A stretch of DNA of 64,000 bases from Zwartia vadi (GTDB lineage: Bacteria > Pseudomonadota > Gammaproteobacteria > Burkholderiales > Burkholderiaceae_B). Made by a program: the position numbers and the translations under genes. This document shows, piece after piece, positions 16,950 through 27,045 of the stretch. The notes under the pieces were generated by a model. That model was given only the letters and a program-made list of their open reading frames with translations, did no database searches and had not been told where the DNA came from. Each line of letters starts with the position of its first letter. Within the stretch, counting starts at the first letter, position 1. The DNA lies in assembly GCF_030410375.1 (NCBI RefSeq), contig NZ_JAUHHE010000002.1, positions 124,001-188,000 of the forward strand, given 5' to 3'.

Positions 16950-17830
16950 ATTGACGACTCCTTTAGCTCAGACTGAGATACCCGCCCAGTCGTAGGCACA
17001 AAAAATCGCTCTTTGAGTTCCTCAAGTCCCAGCCGCTCAAGTAGCGCCTGCAGACGCGCAATGACGTGGGGCTTGGACGGACCTTTGCGTTGCGCAATGA
17101 GCAATTCGTTTTTCATTGAATGTTCCCAACCGACTAACTCCGTAACGGTGACTTGGTAACCGTGTGCTTCAAGCTGAAGACAACGCAGAGTATTGGTCAC
17201 TTGACTCCCAAATTCTCGGGTATGGAGTGGATGGCGCCAAATTTCGGCAAGCGGGTCTTTCAATTGTGTTGCCTTGTGCTTGCGCAAGACCCCTGCGACT
17301 TCGGCTTGACAGCAAGGAACAAGCACCATGTATTCGGCACGTTTTGCCAGCCCAAAGCGAATGGCATCGTCTGTCGCCGTATTGCAGGCGTGCAGAGCAG
17401 TGACAAGATCAACTTCTTTGGGGAGGCTAGAAGAGGCGATGGATTGGGAAACGGTTTCATTCAGAAAACGCATTTGCGTAAAACCAAGCTCTTGGGCAAG
17501 TTTTAGAGTTTGTGCAACGAGTTCAGGTCTTGTTTCAATACCGACCATGGTGGCGGCAGGCGCGTGGTGACGTAGATAGAGGTCAACTAGTATAAATCCC
17601 AGGTAGGATTTACCCGCACCGTGATCGACCACCCAAAAGTCTTCACGTTTAAGCTGAATCTGTTTCAGCAAGGGCTCAATGAACTGGAACAAGTGATAAA
17701 CCTGTTTTAACTTGCGCCGACTGTCTTGGTTGAGCTTTCCATCTCGCGTCAGAATATGCAGCGCTTTAAGTAACTCGACGGATTGTTCTGGACGAATTTC
17801 AGGGGTCGACATGGTGTGGGTGTATGACAT
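16946..17830 (-). CDS. Class I SAM-dependent methyltransferase (uncharacterised)
   Basis: A 294-residue protein with the SAM-binding signature VVDHGAGKSYLGFIL near residue 70, an acidic loop GIETRPELV, and VTALHACNTATDDAI followed by LVPCCQAEV. This pattern fits the Methyltransf_31-like proteins found in bacteria and related to eukaryotic METTL25-type enzymes. The substrate is unknown. There is no membrane segment. ATG 17830 is taken as start; ATG 17812 (MSTPEIRPEQ) is equally plausible. It forms a coupled pair with the epimerase-like gene and is divergent from the transglutaminase-like gene. Confidence 0.8.
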   Translation of the reverse strand: MSYTHTMSTPEIRPEQSVELLKALHILTRDGKLNQDSRRKLKQVYHLFQFIEPLLKQIQLKREDFWVVDHGAGKSYLGFILVDLYLRHHAPAATMVGIETRPELVAQTLKLAQELGFTQMRFLNETVSQSIASSSLPKEVDLVTALHACNTATDDAIRFGLAKRAEYMVLVPCCQAEVAGVLRKHKATQLKDPLAEIWRHPLHTREFGSQVTNTLRCLQLEAHGYQVTVTELVGWEHSMKNELLIAQRKGPSKPHVIARLQALLERLGLEELKERFFVPTTGRVSQSELKESSI

Positions 17831-17896
17831 ACAGTCAACATTGAGGCATACTGACTGGTATCGAATAAAGGTTTAACTTAGGAACTCTTTATCTCA

Positions 17897-19051
17897 ATGA
17901 TTGATTATTCAAAGCATAAGATAGAGGAGCTTGAAGGCATTTGTTTGTTGTTTGATCAAGAGCAGCAAGCGCGTCACACAGCTTCTGAAATCAAAAATTG
18001 GAGGCAAGCTCATGGAGCACAAGCTTACCTCAATATTGAACTCAGTTCTTACAAAGGGCAGCACCTTGTTCAGGTCACCGCAACGTCTGCTTTGCAGGAC
18101 ATGACTCCTGGTTATGACACGCTCAATCTGAATAAAAAACTGGGTTTGAATACGGTTGAATATCCTGAGCAGCTCGATCTGGAGATTGTGCTGTGTCTAG
18201 CGCGGGCGCCTATCGCGTATTGCTTTCCGTCGTTCGAGGAATTTGAGGCCGCAGTGCGTGTGCGTCATTTTGCTGTCGAGGCTGCGCGTCGAACCGAACT
18301 CGCTTTTAATCCTGACGGTTTTGAACGTCCTCAAGAGTGCTGGACTTATGACGAGCGAAGTGGTTTTTTATTGCGTCCCGGTGTGGATATGGTTGAGGCT
18401 TTAATCAAGACTACTCAGCCAGAGGTGTCTGGCCAGCAGCTCTACACTTTTTCATGCGGTCGTGCGGCCGAGTACATTGTCTTGCTCGCCATTGCTCAAG
18501 AACTCAAAGCCCACAATCCGGCGCTCTACGGTGCGCTTCAAAAACAATGGCAGACGCGCGCTTTACTCGCAGATGACTTCAACGACGCTTTTATTTACGA
18601 AGTTGGCAGTCTGGATCACCCTTTACCGATGCGTTTTTATGTTCCCGGGAGTCGCTTATGGTTCAGAAACCCTGATAGTCACTCAGCTGATGTGGAGGGA
18701 TTTGAGGGATCTTGGGTGGTTTATCATGGTGGCGGTGAGTTTTGTAATCTTTGGGAACGTGCAAAACCCTTTACTTTGATAGACAAGTGTCTGGAGATTT
18801 ACCACTGGCGCGATGGCGTTTATTTTGATGCTGCAGGCGAGATCAAAATGAATGAAGACATTGTCCGTGAAAAAGTGGCGTTGACAAAACAGTCTCCTGT
18901 TGAAACGCAAAGAATTGTCGATCGGATGATGCGCTACCGTGACGTCAGAGGCGTCTATGCAGAGGGTGGTTGTATCGATGCTTCTCGGGACGTTGTGCGC
19001 TGGGTGTGTCCTGGAAGTTCAGACTTGGCACTCGGCTCTCACTTAAATTAG
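17897..19051 (+). CDS. Tgl-like protein-glutamine gamma-glutamyltransferase homologue
   Basis: A 384-residue protein. Its C-terminal ~270 residues align by eye, from memory, with Bacillus Tgl (GerQ-crosslinking transglutaminase). The segment LYTFSCGRAAEYIVLLA corresponds to the Tgl FECATA region with its nucleophile Cys116, here Cys187. SRLWFRNPD matches the following FKNP motif, and EGSWVVYHGGGEF matches the GENVILLG segment. The two Tgl glutamates next to or partnering the Cys (Glu115, Glu187) appear as Ser186 and Ser272 in my alignment, so transglutaminase activity is doubtful. An N-terminal ~115-residue region has no Tgl counterpart. No signal peptide, so cytoplasmic. The HAD gene follows by 46 bases. 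The family call is moderate; the function is not known. Confidence 0.65.
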   Translation: MIDYSKHKIEELEGICLLFDQEQQARHTASEIKNWRQAHGAQAYLNIELSSYKGQHLVQVTATSALQDMTPGYDTLNLNKKLGLNTVEYPEQLDLEIVLCLARAPIAYCFPSFEEFEAAVRVRHFAVEAARRTELAFNPDGFERPQECWTYDERSGFLLRPGVDMVEALIKTTQPEVSGQQLYTFSCGRAAEYIVLLAIAQELKAHNPALYGALQKQWQTRALLADDFNDAFIYEVGSLDHPLPMRFYVPGSRLWFRNPDSHSADVEGFEGSWVVYHGGGEFCNLWERAKPFTLIDKCLEIYHWRDGVYFDAAGEIKMNEDIVREKVALTKQSPVETQRIVDRMMRYRDVRGVYAEGGCIDASRDVVRWVCPGSSDLALGSHLN

Positions 19052-19097
19052 TCAAGGTCGTTACAATCAGTGTGTTCAGAACCGCCGGAAACAGACG

Positions 19098-19943
19098 ATG
19101 TCTGATGTAATCGCGTTGATTTTTGATTTTGACGATACCTTGGCTCCAGACAGTACTTCGGGCTTTCTGGAGAGTATTGGCGTGGATACGCAGCAGTTTT
19201 GGTCAGGCCGAGTAGATCCCCTGTTGGCCAAGGACTGGGACCCTGTTCCTGCCTATTTACACGAGATGATCGCCTTATCAAAAGAGGGCATGCATGGTCC
19301 GATTACGCAAGAGCGTTTGAAGAAGTGGGGCCAAGCGCTACCCTTGCACACTGGTGTTGAGACTCTTTTTCGCCGTTTACGAGAACAGGTGAGACTGGTT
19401 CACCCTCAAGTTCAGCTTGAGTTTTATCTCATTTCCAGTGGAATTGGCGATGTGGTGCGTCACACCCGAATCGCGTCTGAGTTCACTGCAATTTGGGCAT
19501 CCGAGTTTATTTATGATCAGCATGGCGGAATAACATTTCCGCGCAGAGTCGTGAGTTTTACAGATAAGACTCGCTACCTCTTTCATATCCAAAAAGGGAT
19601 TGTCGGCCCCGCTTACATTGGTAAACCTTTTGAAGTCAACCGCAAAATTCCTGAGGATCGTTTGCGCGTGCCCTTTGATCAAATGGTTTTTGTAGGGGAT
19701 GGCTATACAGACATTCCTTGTTTTTCGCTGATTCGCAGCTCAGGAGGCTTTGCGTTTGGGGTCTGGGATCCCAAGCATCGTGACAAGCGCAGTCGTGCAT
19801 GGGGATTCATCGAGGATGGACGGGTATCTAATCTGAATCAAGCCCGTTACGATGATGATGCCGAACTCTATCAATGGCTTGAAGAGGCCTTGACAAGTCT
19901 AGCCGGTCGAATCGCGTTGAAGTCACGAGTCTATCGTGGATGA
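19098..19943 (+). CDS. HAD-superfamily hydrolase
   Basis: A 281-residue HAD phosphatase-like enzyme. Motif I is DFDDTLAPDS (Asp10 nucleophile, Asp12 acid/base). Motif II is the Ser of YLISSG. A Lys lies around GKPFEVNRK, and motif IV is FVGDGYTDIPCFS. The cap inserted after motif I is C1-like. The substrate is not predictable. ATG 19098 gives the usual short lead into motif I. The last eight bases overlap tadA, so the two are co-transcribed. Confidence 0.85.
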   Translation: MSDVIALIFDFDDTLAPDSTSGFLESIGVDTQQFWSGRVDPLLAKDWDPVPAYLHEMIALSKEGMHGPITQERLKKWGQALPLHTGVETLFRRLREQVRLVHPQVQLEFYLISSGIGDVVRHTRIASEFTAIWASEFIYDQHGGITFPRRVVSFTDKTRYLFHIQKGIVGPAYIGKPFEVNRKIPEDRLRVPFDQMVFVGDGYTDIPCFSLIRSSGGFAFGVWDPKHRDKRSRAWGFIEDGRVSNLNQARYDDDAELYQWLEEALTSLAGRIALKSRVYRG

Positions 19944-20394
19944 ATCTTGGATGCGGCTTGCTTTAGCGCAAGCCCTGCAGGCTCAAGATTCGGGCGAGGT
20001 GCCCGTTGGCGCTGTGATTGTCGATCGTTGCGGTGACATGCTGGCAACAGGATTTAATCGCACAATCCAGGATCATGATCCGACCGGTCACGCAGAGGTT
20101 GTTGCTTTGCGCGCAGCTGCCAAGAAAATGGGTAACTATCGATTACCCGGCGCGACGCTTTACGTGACACTTGAACCTTGTGCGATGTGCCTGGGAGCCA
20201 TCATGCATGCACGTCTTGCTCGCGTGGTGTTTGGTGCCGCAGACCCTAAAACCGGAGTGTGTGGCAGTGTGTTGAATTTACCTGAAGAGCCGCGTCTTAA
20301 CCACCACACCGAGGTGCAGGGCGGTGTTCTCGAGCACGAGTGTGGCGAAACGCTCAGAACCTTTTTTAAAAGTCGTCGTAACAAGGAGACTTAA
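19936..20394 (+). CDS. tadA: tRNA-specific adenosine deaminase TadA
   Basis: A 152-residue zinc deaminase converting A34 to inosine in the tRNA-Arg(ACG) anticodon. Catalytic motifs are HAE (His52, Glu54) and PCAMC (Cys82, Cys85), with the TadA-typical GAADPKTG after them. The GTG at 19936 yields MDESWMRLALAQA, the normal N-terminus; it overlaps the HAD gene by eight bases. An essential housekeeping gene. The LD-carboxypeptidase gene starts two bases after its stop, with its SD inside tadA. Confidence 0.95.
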   Translation: MDESWMRLALAQALQAQDSGEVPVGAVIVDRCGDMLATGFNRTIQDHDPTGHAEVVALRAAAKKMGNYRLPGATLYVTLEPCAMCLGAIMHARLARVVFGAADPKTGVCGSVLNLPEEPRLNHHTEVQGGVLEHECGETLRTFFKSRRNKET

Positions 20395-20395
20395 G

Positions 20396-21352
20396 TTGAG
20401 TCGTAGTCCTGGCAGTAACAATAAAGTCTCCACCTCTGTGTCAAATGCAGGACATAGTGGACTGTATATCTTCAGTCCCTCAAGCGCAGTTGCGGATGCC
20501 AAGGTCCTCTCAAGAGGTGTGAAGCGTCTGGAAAAAATGGGTTTTAAAGTGGCGCTCGATCGAACAGTACTTGCCCGCGAACAACGTTTTGCGGGGACTG
20601 ATGCGCAACGATTGGCAGCGTTTGAACGTGCCACGAAACAAAAACTGCCGATTGTGATGGCTTCGCGTGGCGGCTATGGCGTGACGCGCTTACTTCCGCA
20701 TTTGAACTGGCGCGCCTTGGCTGACTCCGGAAAGCGATTTGTGGGACAAAGCGATTTCACAGCTTTCAACTTAGCGCTTCTGGCCAAAACTGGTCTAATC
20801 AGTTACGCGGGACCCACGGCCTGTTACGACTTTGGCGCCGTCAAGCCTGAAATTCTTACAACTGAGATTTTCGGTGAGGTGATGCGGGGCGAGCTTGAAA
20901 TTTTAAGTTTTGAATCACCCCAGGCCGATCCTGTGGATGGCCGAGGTGTGTTGTGGGGGGGGAACCTCGCGATGATTACCGCTTTGATCGGGACACCTTA
21001 CATGCCGAAAATCAAGGGAGGCATTCTTTTTGTCGAGGATGTTGGTGAGCATCCTTATCGTGTGGAGCGTATGCTTAATCAATTGGCTCAAGCCGGTATT
21101 TTGGGTAAACAAAAAGCCCTGCTATTAGGTGGTTTCACCGATTATCGGTTGGCAGAGCATGATCGTGGGTACGATCTAAACTCTGCGATTGATTTCATTA
21201 AAAATTCAGTCAATATTCCGATTGTTCCTGGTTTGCCATATGGGCATACGCCAATTAAAGTGACACTTCCTATTGGCGCCAAAGTTGGTCTTGCAACAGA
21301 GGATGGCATGGCTCATCTTGTTCTTGACGAGCATACAGAAACAAGCAGCTGA
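20396..21352 (+). CDS. ldcA: Muramoyltetrapeptide LD-carboxypeptidase
   Basis: A 318-residue peptidase S66 family enzyme that removes the terminal D-Ala from murein tetrapeptides in cytoplasmic recycling. Family signatures are SRGGYGVTRLL, the nucleophile Ser in VGQSDFTAFN, the Glu of EDVGEHPYRVERML, and the C-terminal PGLPYGHTPIKVTLPIG with the catalytic His. The start is taken as TTG 20396, because AGGAG sits seven bases upstream; the longer in-frame ATG at 20324 lies inside tadA and lacks this support. A G8 homopolymer (20955-20962) lies mid-gene with the frame intact. Convergent with the AGCS symporter. Confidence 0.9.
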   Translation: MSRSPGSNNKVSTSVSNAGHSGLYIFSPSSAVADAKVLSRGVKRLEKMGFKVALDRTVLAREQRFAGTDAQRLAAFERATKQKLPIVMASRGGYGVTRLLPHLNWRALADSGKRFVGQSDFTAFNLALLAKTGLISYAGPTACYDFGAVKPEILTTEIFGEVMRGELEILSFESPQADPVDGRGVLWGGNLAMITALIGTPYMPKIKGGILFVEDVGEHPYRVERMLNQLAQAGILGKQKALLLGGFTDYRLAEHDRGYDLNSAIDFIKNSVNIPIVPGLPYGHTPIKVTLPIGAKVGLATEDGMAHLVLDEHTETSS

Positions 21353-21360
21353 GTGTTGCA

Positions 21361-22698
21361 TCAATCCTTAGCTGGTCGCTCTGCGGCAAGGTAAGCTTGT
21401 GTCTCTTTGATGACGACTCCCGACAAGAGGACAATACCGATCAGATTGGGGAAGGCCATCATGCCGTTGACGACGTCAGAAACGGCCCACACGAGATCTA
21501 GAGACACAACCGTGCCAATCATGACAAATCCAGTGTAGAGGCAACGGTATGGCCAAACGATGCGTTTACCCAACGCGTACTGCGCGCATTTTTCGCCGTA
21601 ATAGCTCCAACCGAGAATAGTCGAATAGGCAAAAAATATTAAACCTATTGTGACGATCCAGCCTCCAGGCCCGGGCAACATCGCATCAAATGTTTGCGCG
21701 GTCAGGGCTGCGCCCGTGACACCAGACTTAAATTGTCCACCCATTACTAATACGATGCCGGTGATGGAGCAAACAATGATTGTGTCGATAAACGTTCCTG
21801 TCATGGACACGAGTGCTTGTTTGACGGGTTGATCAGTTTTGGCCGCTGCAGCCGCGATTGGCGCAGTACCGAGACCCGCTTCGTTGGAAAAGACCCCTCT
21901 TGCCACACCGTAACGAATCATGGACCCGATGGCACCACCCGCCACAGCTGAGCCTGTAAAGGCGTCCGAAATAATCAACTGTAGTGCTGGCCAGAGCAGG
22001 CCGATATTAGAAACAATGACAGCGAGTCCACCGAACAAGTAAATCGCTGCCATAAACGGCACGATCACGGCGGTGACGCGCCCGATGCTTTTAATACCAC
22101 CCAGTATGACCAGTGCAGTAATCGTTGTCAGCACCACGCCCGTTAACCAGCCAGATACACCAAAACTTGCCTCGATGGACTGGGCTAGGGAGTTGGACTG
22201 CACCGAGGCGCCAGTCCCCAATGCCGCGATCATGCCAAATACGGCAAACAACATACCGAGGCCTTTCATTTTGAGGCCGATCGAGATGTAATACATCGGG
22301 CCACCGGACATCGTGCCATCGGTTTCTTTAACCCGATATTTCACTGCCAGCAAGCCTTCTGCATATTTGGTGGCCATTCCAAAAAAAGCGCTGACCCACA
22401 TCCAAAAGAGTGCGCCCGGTCCACCTAGCACCACGGCGGTGGCCACACCTGCGATATTGCCTGTGCCAATCGTTGCGGCCAGTGCGGTCATCAGAGACTG
22501 AAATTGTGAGATGTCACCGGGTAAATTTGGGTTTTTACCTTTTGAAAATGCCATACGGAGCGCCGAGGGGAGAAGACGTATTTGAAGCGCCCCCAGCCTG
22601 ATCGTCAGGTACACACCGGTTCCAACAAGTAAAACCAACAGAATAGGTCCCCAGACGTAACCACCCAGGGTATGAAATAAAATAGTAAGTTGTTCCAA
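21361..22698 (-). CDS. Alanine/glycine:cation symporter (AGCS) family protein
   Basis: A polytopic inner-membrane symporter (~445 residues, about 10-11 membrane helices) that imports alanine or glycine with Na+ or H+. Family hallmarks are GDISQFQSLMTALAATIGTGNIAGVATA, GGPMYYISIGLK, GVFSNEAGLGTAPIAAAAA and the closing FFAYSTILGWSYYGEKC region. The start is placed at TTG 22698 (MEQLTILFHTLGG) because GAGGAG lies six bases upstream, inside the longer reading. The ATG at 22722 (MTQGEEKK) is in frame and may be the annotated start elsewhere. Convergent with ldcA, divergent from the ABC-F gene. Confidence 0.92.
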   Translation of the reverse strand: MEQLTILFHTLGGYVWGPILLVLLVGTGVYLTIRLGALQIRLLPSALRMAFSKGKNPNLPGDISQFQSLMTALAATIGTGNIAGVATAVVLGGPGALFWMWVSAFFGMATKYAEGLLAVKYRVKETDGTMSGGPMYYISIGLKMKGLGMLFAVFGMIAALGTGASVQSNSLAQSIEASFGVSGWLTGVVLTTITALVILGGIKSIGRVTAVIVPFMAAIYLFGGLAVIVSNIGLLWPALQLIISDAFTGSAVAGGAIGSMIRYGVARGVFSNEAGLGTAPIAAAAAKTDQPVKQALVSMTGTFIDTIIVCSITGIVLVMGGQFKSGVTGAALTAQTFDAMLPGPGGWIVTIGLIFFAYSTILGWSYYGEKCAQYALGKRIVWPYRCLYTGFVMIGTVVSLDLVWAVSDVVNGMMAFPNLIGIVLLSGVVIKETQAYLAAERPAKD

Positions 22699-22854
22699 CT
22701 TTTTCTCCTCGCCTTGTGTCATGAAGTGCAGCCTTGTTGCTGACCCTGCGCATAATAGTTATGGAGAATTTAAAAAGGGCTGTTTTGCCCGTGTTGTTAC
22801 ACTGAAAACATATCTATCAAGATGTAACTCCATTATTTACTAAAGTAGCCTAAC

Positions 22855-24459
22855 GTGATAACAGCATCAAACCTAGCCATTCAGTTTGGACCCAAGCCTC
22901 TTTTTGAAAACGTCAACGTCAAGTTTGGGGAGGGCAATCGCTATGGGTTGATTGGCGCAAACGGCTCAGGCAAGTCCACGCTGATGAAAATCATTGGTGG
23001 TGATTTGGAGTCGACTGCCGGGAACGTTTACTTGGAGCCGGGTTTGCGCTTGGGCAAATTGCGTCAGGATCAGTTCGCATTCGAGGACTATCGGGTGTTG
23101 GATGTCGTGCTGATGGGACATACTGAAATGTGGGAGGCCATGTCTCAGCGCGATGCGATCTATGCCAATGCAGAGTCTACAGATGAGGACTATATGCGGG
23201 CAGCGGATCTGGAGGCCAAGTTTGCCGAGTATGACGGCTATACCGCTGAGGCGCGTGCCGGCGAGCTTTTGTTGGGACTAGAGTTTCCTGTTGAACAACA
23301 CCAGTTACCGATGCGTGAAATCGCACCAGGCTGGAAGCTTAGAGTATTACTTGCTCAAGCGCTTTTTTCGAATCCCGATGTGCTGTTGCTTGACGAACCG
23401 ACCAACAACCTAGACATCAACACCATTCGCTGGCTGGAAAATGTATTAAACGGTTATCAAAGCACGATGATCATCATCAGTCATGATCGTCACTTTCTGA
23501 ATCAGGTGTGTACACATATGGCTGATTTGGATTTTGGTGAGTTGCGAGTCTATCCGGGAAATTACGACGACTATATGCTGGCTTCCACGCAGGCGCGGGA
23601 GCGCGTGTCCAATGCAAACTCCAAGGCCAAAGAGCGCGTGAGCGAATTGCAGGATTTCGTGCGACGCTTCTCTGCCAATAAATCCAAAGCCCGTCAGGCC
23701 ACATCTCGATTAAAGCAAATCGATCGTATTAAATCCGCCCAGATTGAGGTCAAGCCATCCTCGCGCCAAAACCCCTTTATTCGATTTGAACAAATCAAAG
23801 TCCTGCATCGTCAGGCCGTCACGCTTGATTTGGTTGAAAAAAGTTTTGATGCGCCAGTGATCCGGCCTTTCTCGGCTATGGTTGAAGCAGGAGAAAAAAT
23901 TGCCATCATTGGTGCGAACGGAGCAGGTAAAACGACTTTGCTTAGGATGCTCGCGCTCGATTTGACACCTGATCGTGGATCGATCAAGTGGTCTGAACAT
24001 GCTGATCTTGGATACATGGCTCAGGATGTTTCTGATCTATTTATGGATAAAGACAGCAACTTGTTTGAGTGGATGACCCACTATCGTCAGCCAACGGACG
24101 ATGATCAGTCGATTCGTTCAGTCTTAGGACGTCTGCTTTTCTCAGCAGATGATTTACCTAAAGCGCCCAATGTTTTGTCTGGCGGTGAAAAAAACCGTAT
24201 GACCTTTGGGCGGTTGATGCTTCGAAAACACAACGTCATGCTACTTGATGAGCCGACCAATCACTTGGATATGGAGTCGATTGAGTCTTTACAGCTTGCA
24301 CTCGACAAGTATCCCGGGACTTTATTTTTTGTCTCCCATGACCGTGAGTTTGTATCTGCTCTAGCGACGCGCGTCTGGGAGATCCAGCCAGGCGGAAACG
24401 TGACGGATTATCGCGGTCCTTATGAGGAGTATCTTGCTTCGAAAGGTATTGAGGACTAG
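22855..24459 (+). CDS. ybiT: ABC-F ATPase, YbiT type
   Basis: A 534-residue soluble protein with two ABC ATPase domains and no membrane segment. Domain 1 Walker A is GANGSGKST and Walker B is [11 protein letters not shown]. The charged linker (about 240-300: [30 protein letters not shown], in part) precedes domain 2 with GANGAGKTT, the signature LSGGEKNRM and [16 protein letters not shown] proteins bind the ribosomal E site and modulate translation. Length and linker match YbiT rather than EttA or Uup; the precise role is not settled. The start is GTG 22855, with no strong SD. tsaD follows by seven bases. Confidence 0.88.
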   Translation: MITASNLAIQFGPKPLFENVNVKFGEGNRYGLIGANGSGKSTLMKIIGGDLESTAGNVYLEPGLRLGKLRQDQFAFEDYRVLDVVLMGHTEMWEAMSQRDAIYANAESTDEDYMRAADLEAKFAEYDGYTAEARAGELLLGLEFPVEQHQLPMREIAPGWKLRVLLAQALFSNPDVLLLDEPTNNLDINTIRWLENVLNGYQSTMIIISHDRHFLNQVCTHMADLDFGELRVYPGNYDDYMLASTQARERVSNANSKAKERVSELQDFVRRFSANKSKARQATSRLKQIDRIKSAQIEVKPSSRQNPFIRFEQIKVLHRQAVTLDLVEKSFDAPVIRPFSAMVEAGEKIAIIGANGAGKTTLLRMLALDLTPDRGSIKWSEHADLGYMAQDVSDLFMDKDSNLFEWMTHYRQPTDDDQSIRSVLGRLLFSADDLPKAPNVLSGGEKNRMTFGRLMLRKHNVMLLDEPTNHLDMESIESLQLALDKYPGTLFFVSHDREFVSALATRVWEIQPGGNVTDYRGPYEEYLASKGIED

Positions 24460-24466
24460 CGAACTT

Positions 24467-25495
24467 ATGATCGTTCTCGGGTTTGAAAGTTCTTGCGACG
24501 AAACAGGTGTCGCGGTTGTCTGCACGGACAGAGGTCTACTGGCTCATGCATTGCATACTCAGGTTGCCATGCACGCTGCCTACGGCGGCGTGGTGCCTGA
24601 GCTGGCCTCACGCGACCATGTTCGCAGAGTTATTCCATTGACACGGACAGTACTTAAGGATGCTGGCTTGAGCTTGAGCGACATTGGAGCCGTTGCCTAC
24701 ACAGCCGGGCCGGGGCTCGCCGGCGCGCTGCTGGTCGGGGCAAGTGTGGCGCAGTCGCTGGCCTGGTCGCTGAGCTTGCCTGCTATCGCCATTCACCACC
24801 TCGAAGGACACTTACTGTCCCCCCGCTTGTCAGACCCTTGTCCGGATTTTCCTTTTGTCGCCTTGCTTGTATCCGGTGGGCATACTCAATTGATGCGCGT
24901 CGATGACGTCGGTCAGTACACGTTGTTGGGTGAAACAATGGACGATGCAGCCGGAGAGGCGTTTGACAAAACCGCCAAGCTTCTTGGTCTGGGGTATCCC
25001 GGAGGCCCTGCCTTGGCCAAACTGGCAGAGCAGGGCCATGCAGCGGCGATTCAACTGCCTCGTCCGATGTTACACAGTGGTAATCTTGATTTTAGTTTTA
25101 GCGGCCTTAAAACCGCAGTCCTGACAAGATTAAAAGCCGAGCAGGCACAGGCAGTGGTGAGTGAGACACTTGCCGCTGATTTGGCTGCCGCCACGCAAGA
25201 GGCGATTGTTGATGTGCTAGTTTCAAAAGCGATTGCCGCGTTGGATCAAACGGGTCTTAAACGACTGGTTGTGGCAGGGGGTGTGGGTGCCAATCGTTTG
25301 TTACGTCATCAGTTGGCGCATGCCTTGGTCAAACGTAAAGCCGAGGCGTTTTTCCCTCCGCTGGAGTTTTGTACAGACAATGGCGCCATGATTGCCTTTG
25401 CCGCTGCGCAACGTATTTCGAGAGGCTTGGTCGATTTGAGTGTTCAGCACCACGGTTTCGATGTTCGACCGCGTTGGGATCTTGCAACACTCTGA
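24467..25495 (+). CDS. tsaD: tRNA N6-adenosine threonylcarbamoyltransferase TsaD
   Basis: A 342-residue Kae1/Qri7 family ASKHA protein. With TsaB, TsaE and TsaC it makes the t6A37 modification on ANN-decoding tRNAs. The start [14 protein letters not shown] at ATG 24467 is diagnostic. The iron-binding HLEGH (His111, His115) follows, then [36 protein letters not shown] and the C-terminal [17 protein letters not shown] with its Asp ligand. Full length and intact. Seven bases separate it from the ABC-F stop. In many bacteria rpsU lies near tsaD; here plsY is the convergent neighbour. Confidence 0.97.
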   Translation: MIVLGFESSCDETGVAVVCTDRGLLAHALHTQVAMHAAYGGVVPELASRDHVRRVIPLTRTVLKDAGLSLSDIGAVAYTAGPGLAGALLVGASVAQSLAWSLSLPAIAIHHLEGHLLSPRLSDPCPDFPFVALLVSGGHTQLMRVDDVGQYTLLGETMDDAAGEAFDKTAKLLGLGYPGGPALAKLAEQGHAAAIQLPRPMLHSGNLDFSFSGLKTAVLTRLKAEQAQAVVSETLAADLAAATQEAIVDVLVSKAIAALDQTGLKRLVVAGGVGANRLLRHQLAHALVKRKAEAFFPPLEFCTDNGAMIAFAAAQRISRGLVDLSVQHHGFDVRPRWDLATL

Positions 25496-25516
25496 GGGAG
25501 TGTCGTGACACAAGCT

Positions 25517-26149
25517 TTAAGATTTTTTGCCTTGTCCGATGCGAGGTTCGGTTCCCTGCAATAGACGCTGGATATTGGCTTTGTGTCGATACATTAAAAA
25601 TAATGCAATCACGATGAGTGCAACGCCAATCGCAAGATGGGACTGCCAGACCAGCATCCCGCCGAAAAAATAATAAAACGGTGCAAAGACCGCGCACGTG
25701 AGTGCTGCCAGAGAAGAAAATCTGAAGAAAACGGCCATGATGATCCACGTTGCCATGGTGGCGATGGCCATGATGGGTTGAATCGCGATCATGACGCCAA
25801 AGGCCGTTGCGACGCCTTTGCCACCTTTGAACTTGAGGAAAACTGGATAAAGATGACCTAAAAAAACCGCGATGGCCACACCCGCAACAAGCAAAGGCGT
25901 GGCTCCAACCCGAGTGGCAAGCCATACTGCCAGCCAACCCTTGGCAGCATCTCCAAGCAAAGTCAATGCTGCAGCGGCCTTATTGCCGGAGCGCAGCACG
26001 TTCGTTGCACCAGGATTGCCCGATCCATAGGTCCTTGGGTCTTGGAGACCAAAAAGTCGACTAAACACCACAGCAAAAGGCACTGAGCCAAGCAAATACG
26101 CTGCAATAAGCATGCCAAAAGCGGCTAAGGCAGGGTGCGTTTGGTCCAT
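25517..26149 (-). CDS. plsY: Glycerol-3-phosphate acyltransferase PlsY
   Basis: A 210-residue polytopic inner-membrane enzyme that acylates glycerol-3-phosphate with acyl-phosphate, the first step of phospholipid synthesis. Family motifs are [52 protein letters not shown] and the final [20 protein letters not shown]. Five membrane segments are visible. ATG 26149 is preferred over the in-frame TTG at 26155. It is convergent with tsaD, a pairing (plsY beside tsaD) that is common in proteobacteria. Confidence 0.95.
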   Translation of the reverse strand: MDQTHPALAAFGMLIAAYLLGSVPFAVVFSRLFGLQDPRTYGSGNPGATNVLRSGNKAAAALTLLGDAAKGWLAVWLATRVGATPLLVAGVAIAVFLGHLYPVFLKFKGGKGVATAFGVMIAIQPIMAIATMATWIIMAVFFRFSSLAALTCAVFAPFYYFFGGMLVWQSHLAIGVALIVIALFLMYRHKANIQRLLQGTEPRIGQGKKS

Positions 26150-26289
26150 CGTCAATATCCGTTATCAGGCAAAATTGAATAGTTATTCTAGCGTGAAGGT
26201 TCGGACCTTGGGCATTTGCTCGCCTGAGTAACGACCTCTGCGAGTACAATGCAGATCTAGCAATGTAAAATTTTATTTAGCGCCAAACT

Positions 26290-27045
26290 ATGCACATTCT
26301 TGTCTCAAATGACGATGGTTATAACGCCCCGGGCCTCGAGGCCTTAGTGGCAGTGCTTCGCGATTTGGCAGATATCACGGTCGTTGCGCCTGAGGTCAAC
26401 CACAGCGGTGCTTCAAACTCTTTGACTTTAAGCCGACCTTTGGCTGTTCGACAAGCAACAAATGGCTTTACCTATGTAAATGGCACCCCCTCGGATTGTG
26501 TGCACGTTGCACTCACAGGGCTCTTGGACAGACGTCCCGACCTCGTTGTGTCCGGCATCAATAATGGTGCGAATATGGGCGATGACACCTTGTATTCCGG
26601 CACGGTGGCAGCTGCCGCGGAGGGATATCTCTTCGGTATTCCCTCAATCGCTTTTTCTCTTGTCGCAAAAGGCTGGTCTAACCTTGATGCCGCTGCGGCC
26701 ATGGCCCGAAAAATTGTTTCTCAGCAACTTAAGCAACCGCTCAAAGGTGCTTCTTTACTAAATGTCAATTTCCCGGACTTGCCACTCACACAAAACAAGG
26801 GTTTCCTGGCGACACGTTTGGGAAAACGACATCCTTCTCAGCCCGTTGTGCGCTCGAGCACGCCTTATGGCGAGACTGTTTACTGGATTGGCCCTTCTGG
26901 CGCAGCGAATGACGCAACCGAAGGAACCGACTTCGATGCGATCACAAAAGGTTTTGTGTCGGTCACGCCTTTGCGGCTTGACTTGACTCAGCATGCACAA
27001 TTGTCAGATGTCGCGACATGGGTTGGGCCGCTATGCAATGGCTAA
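26290..27045 (+). CDS. surE: 5'/3'-nucleotidase SurE
   Basis: A 251-residue survival protein with nucleotidase and exopolyphosphatase activity in the family. N-terminal [15 protein letters not shown] carries the metal-binding Asp8-Asp9, followed by [30 protein letters not shown] and [22 protein letters not shown]. Length is normal. It overlaps pcm by 28 bases, giving the classical surE-pcm-nlpD order seen beside rpoS in many proteobacteria. Confidence 0.96.
   Translation: MHILVSNDDGYNAPGLEALVAVLRDLADITVVAPEVNHSGASNSLTLSRPLAVRQATNGFTYVNGTPSDCVHVALTGLLDRRPDLVVSGINNGANMGDDTLYSGTVAAAAEGYLFGIPSIAFSLVAKGWSNLDAAAAMARKIVSQQLKQPLKGASLLNVNFPDLPLTQNKGFLATRLGKRHPSQPVVRSSTPYGETVYWIGPSGAANDATEGTDFDAITKGFVSVTPLRLDLTQHAQLSDVATWVGPLCNG

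Noticed and set aside
22780..22800. GGGC-TGTTTT-GCCC repeat upstream of the ABC-F gene considered as a regulatory hairpin
   Set aside because: Four-base stem only; expected by chance.
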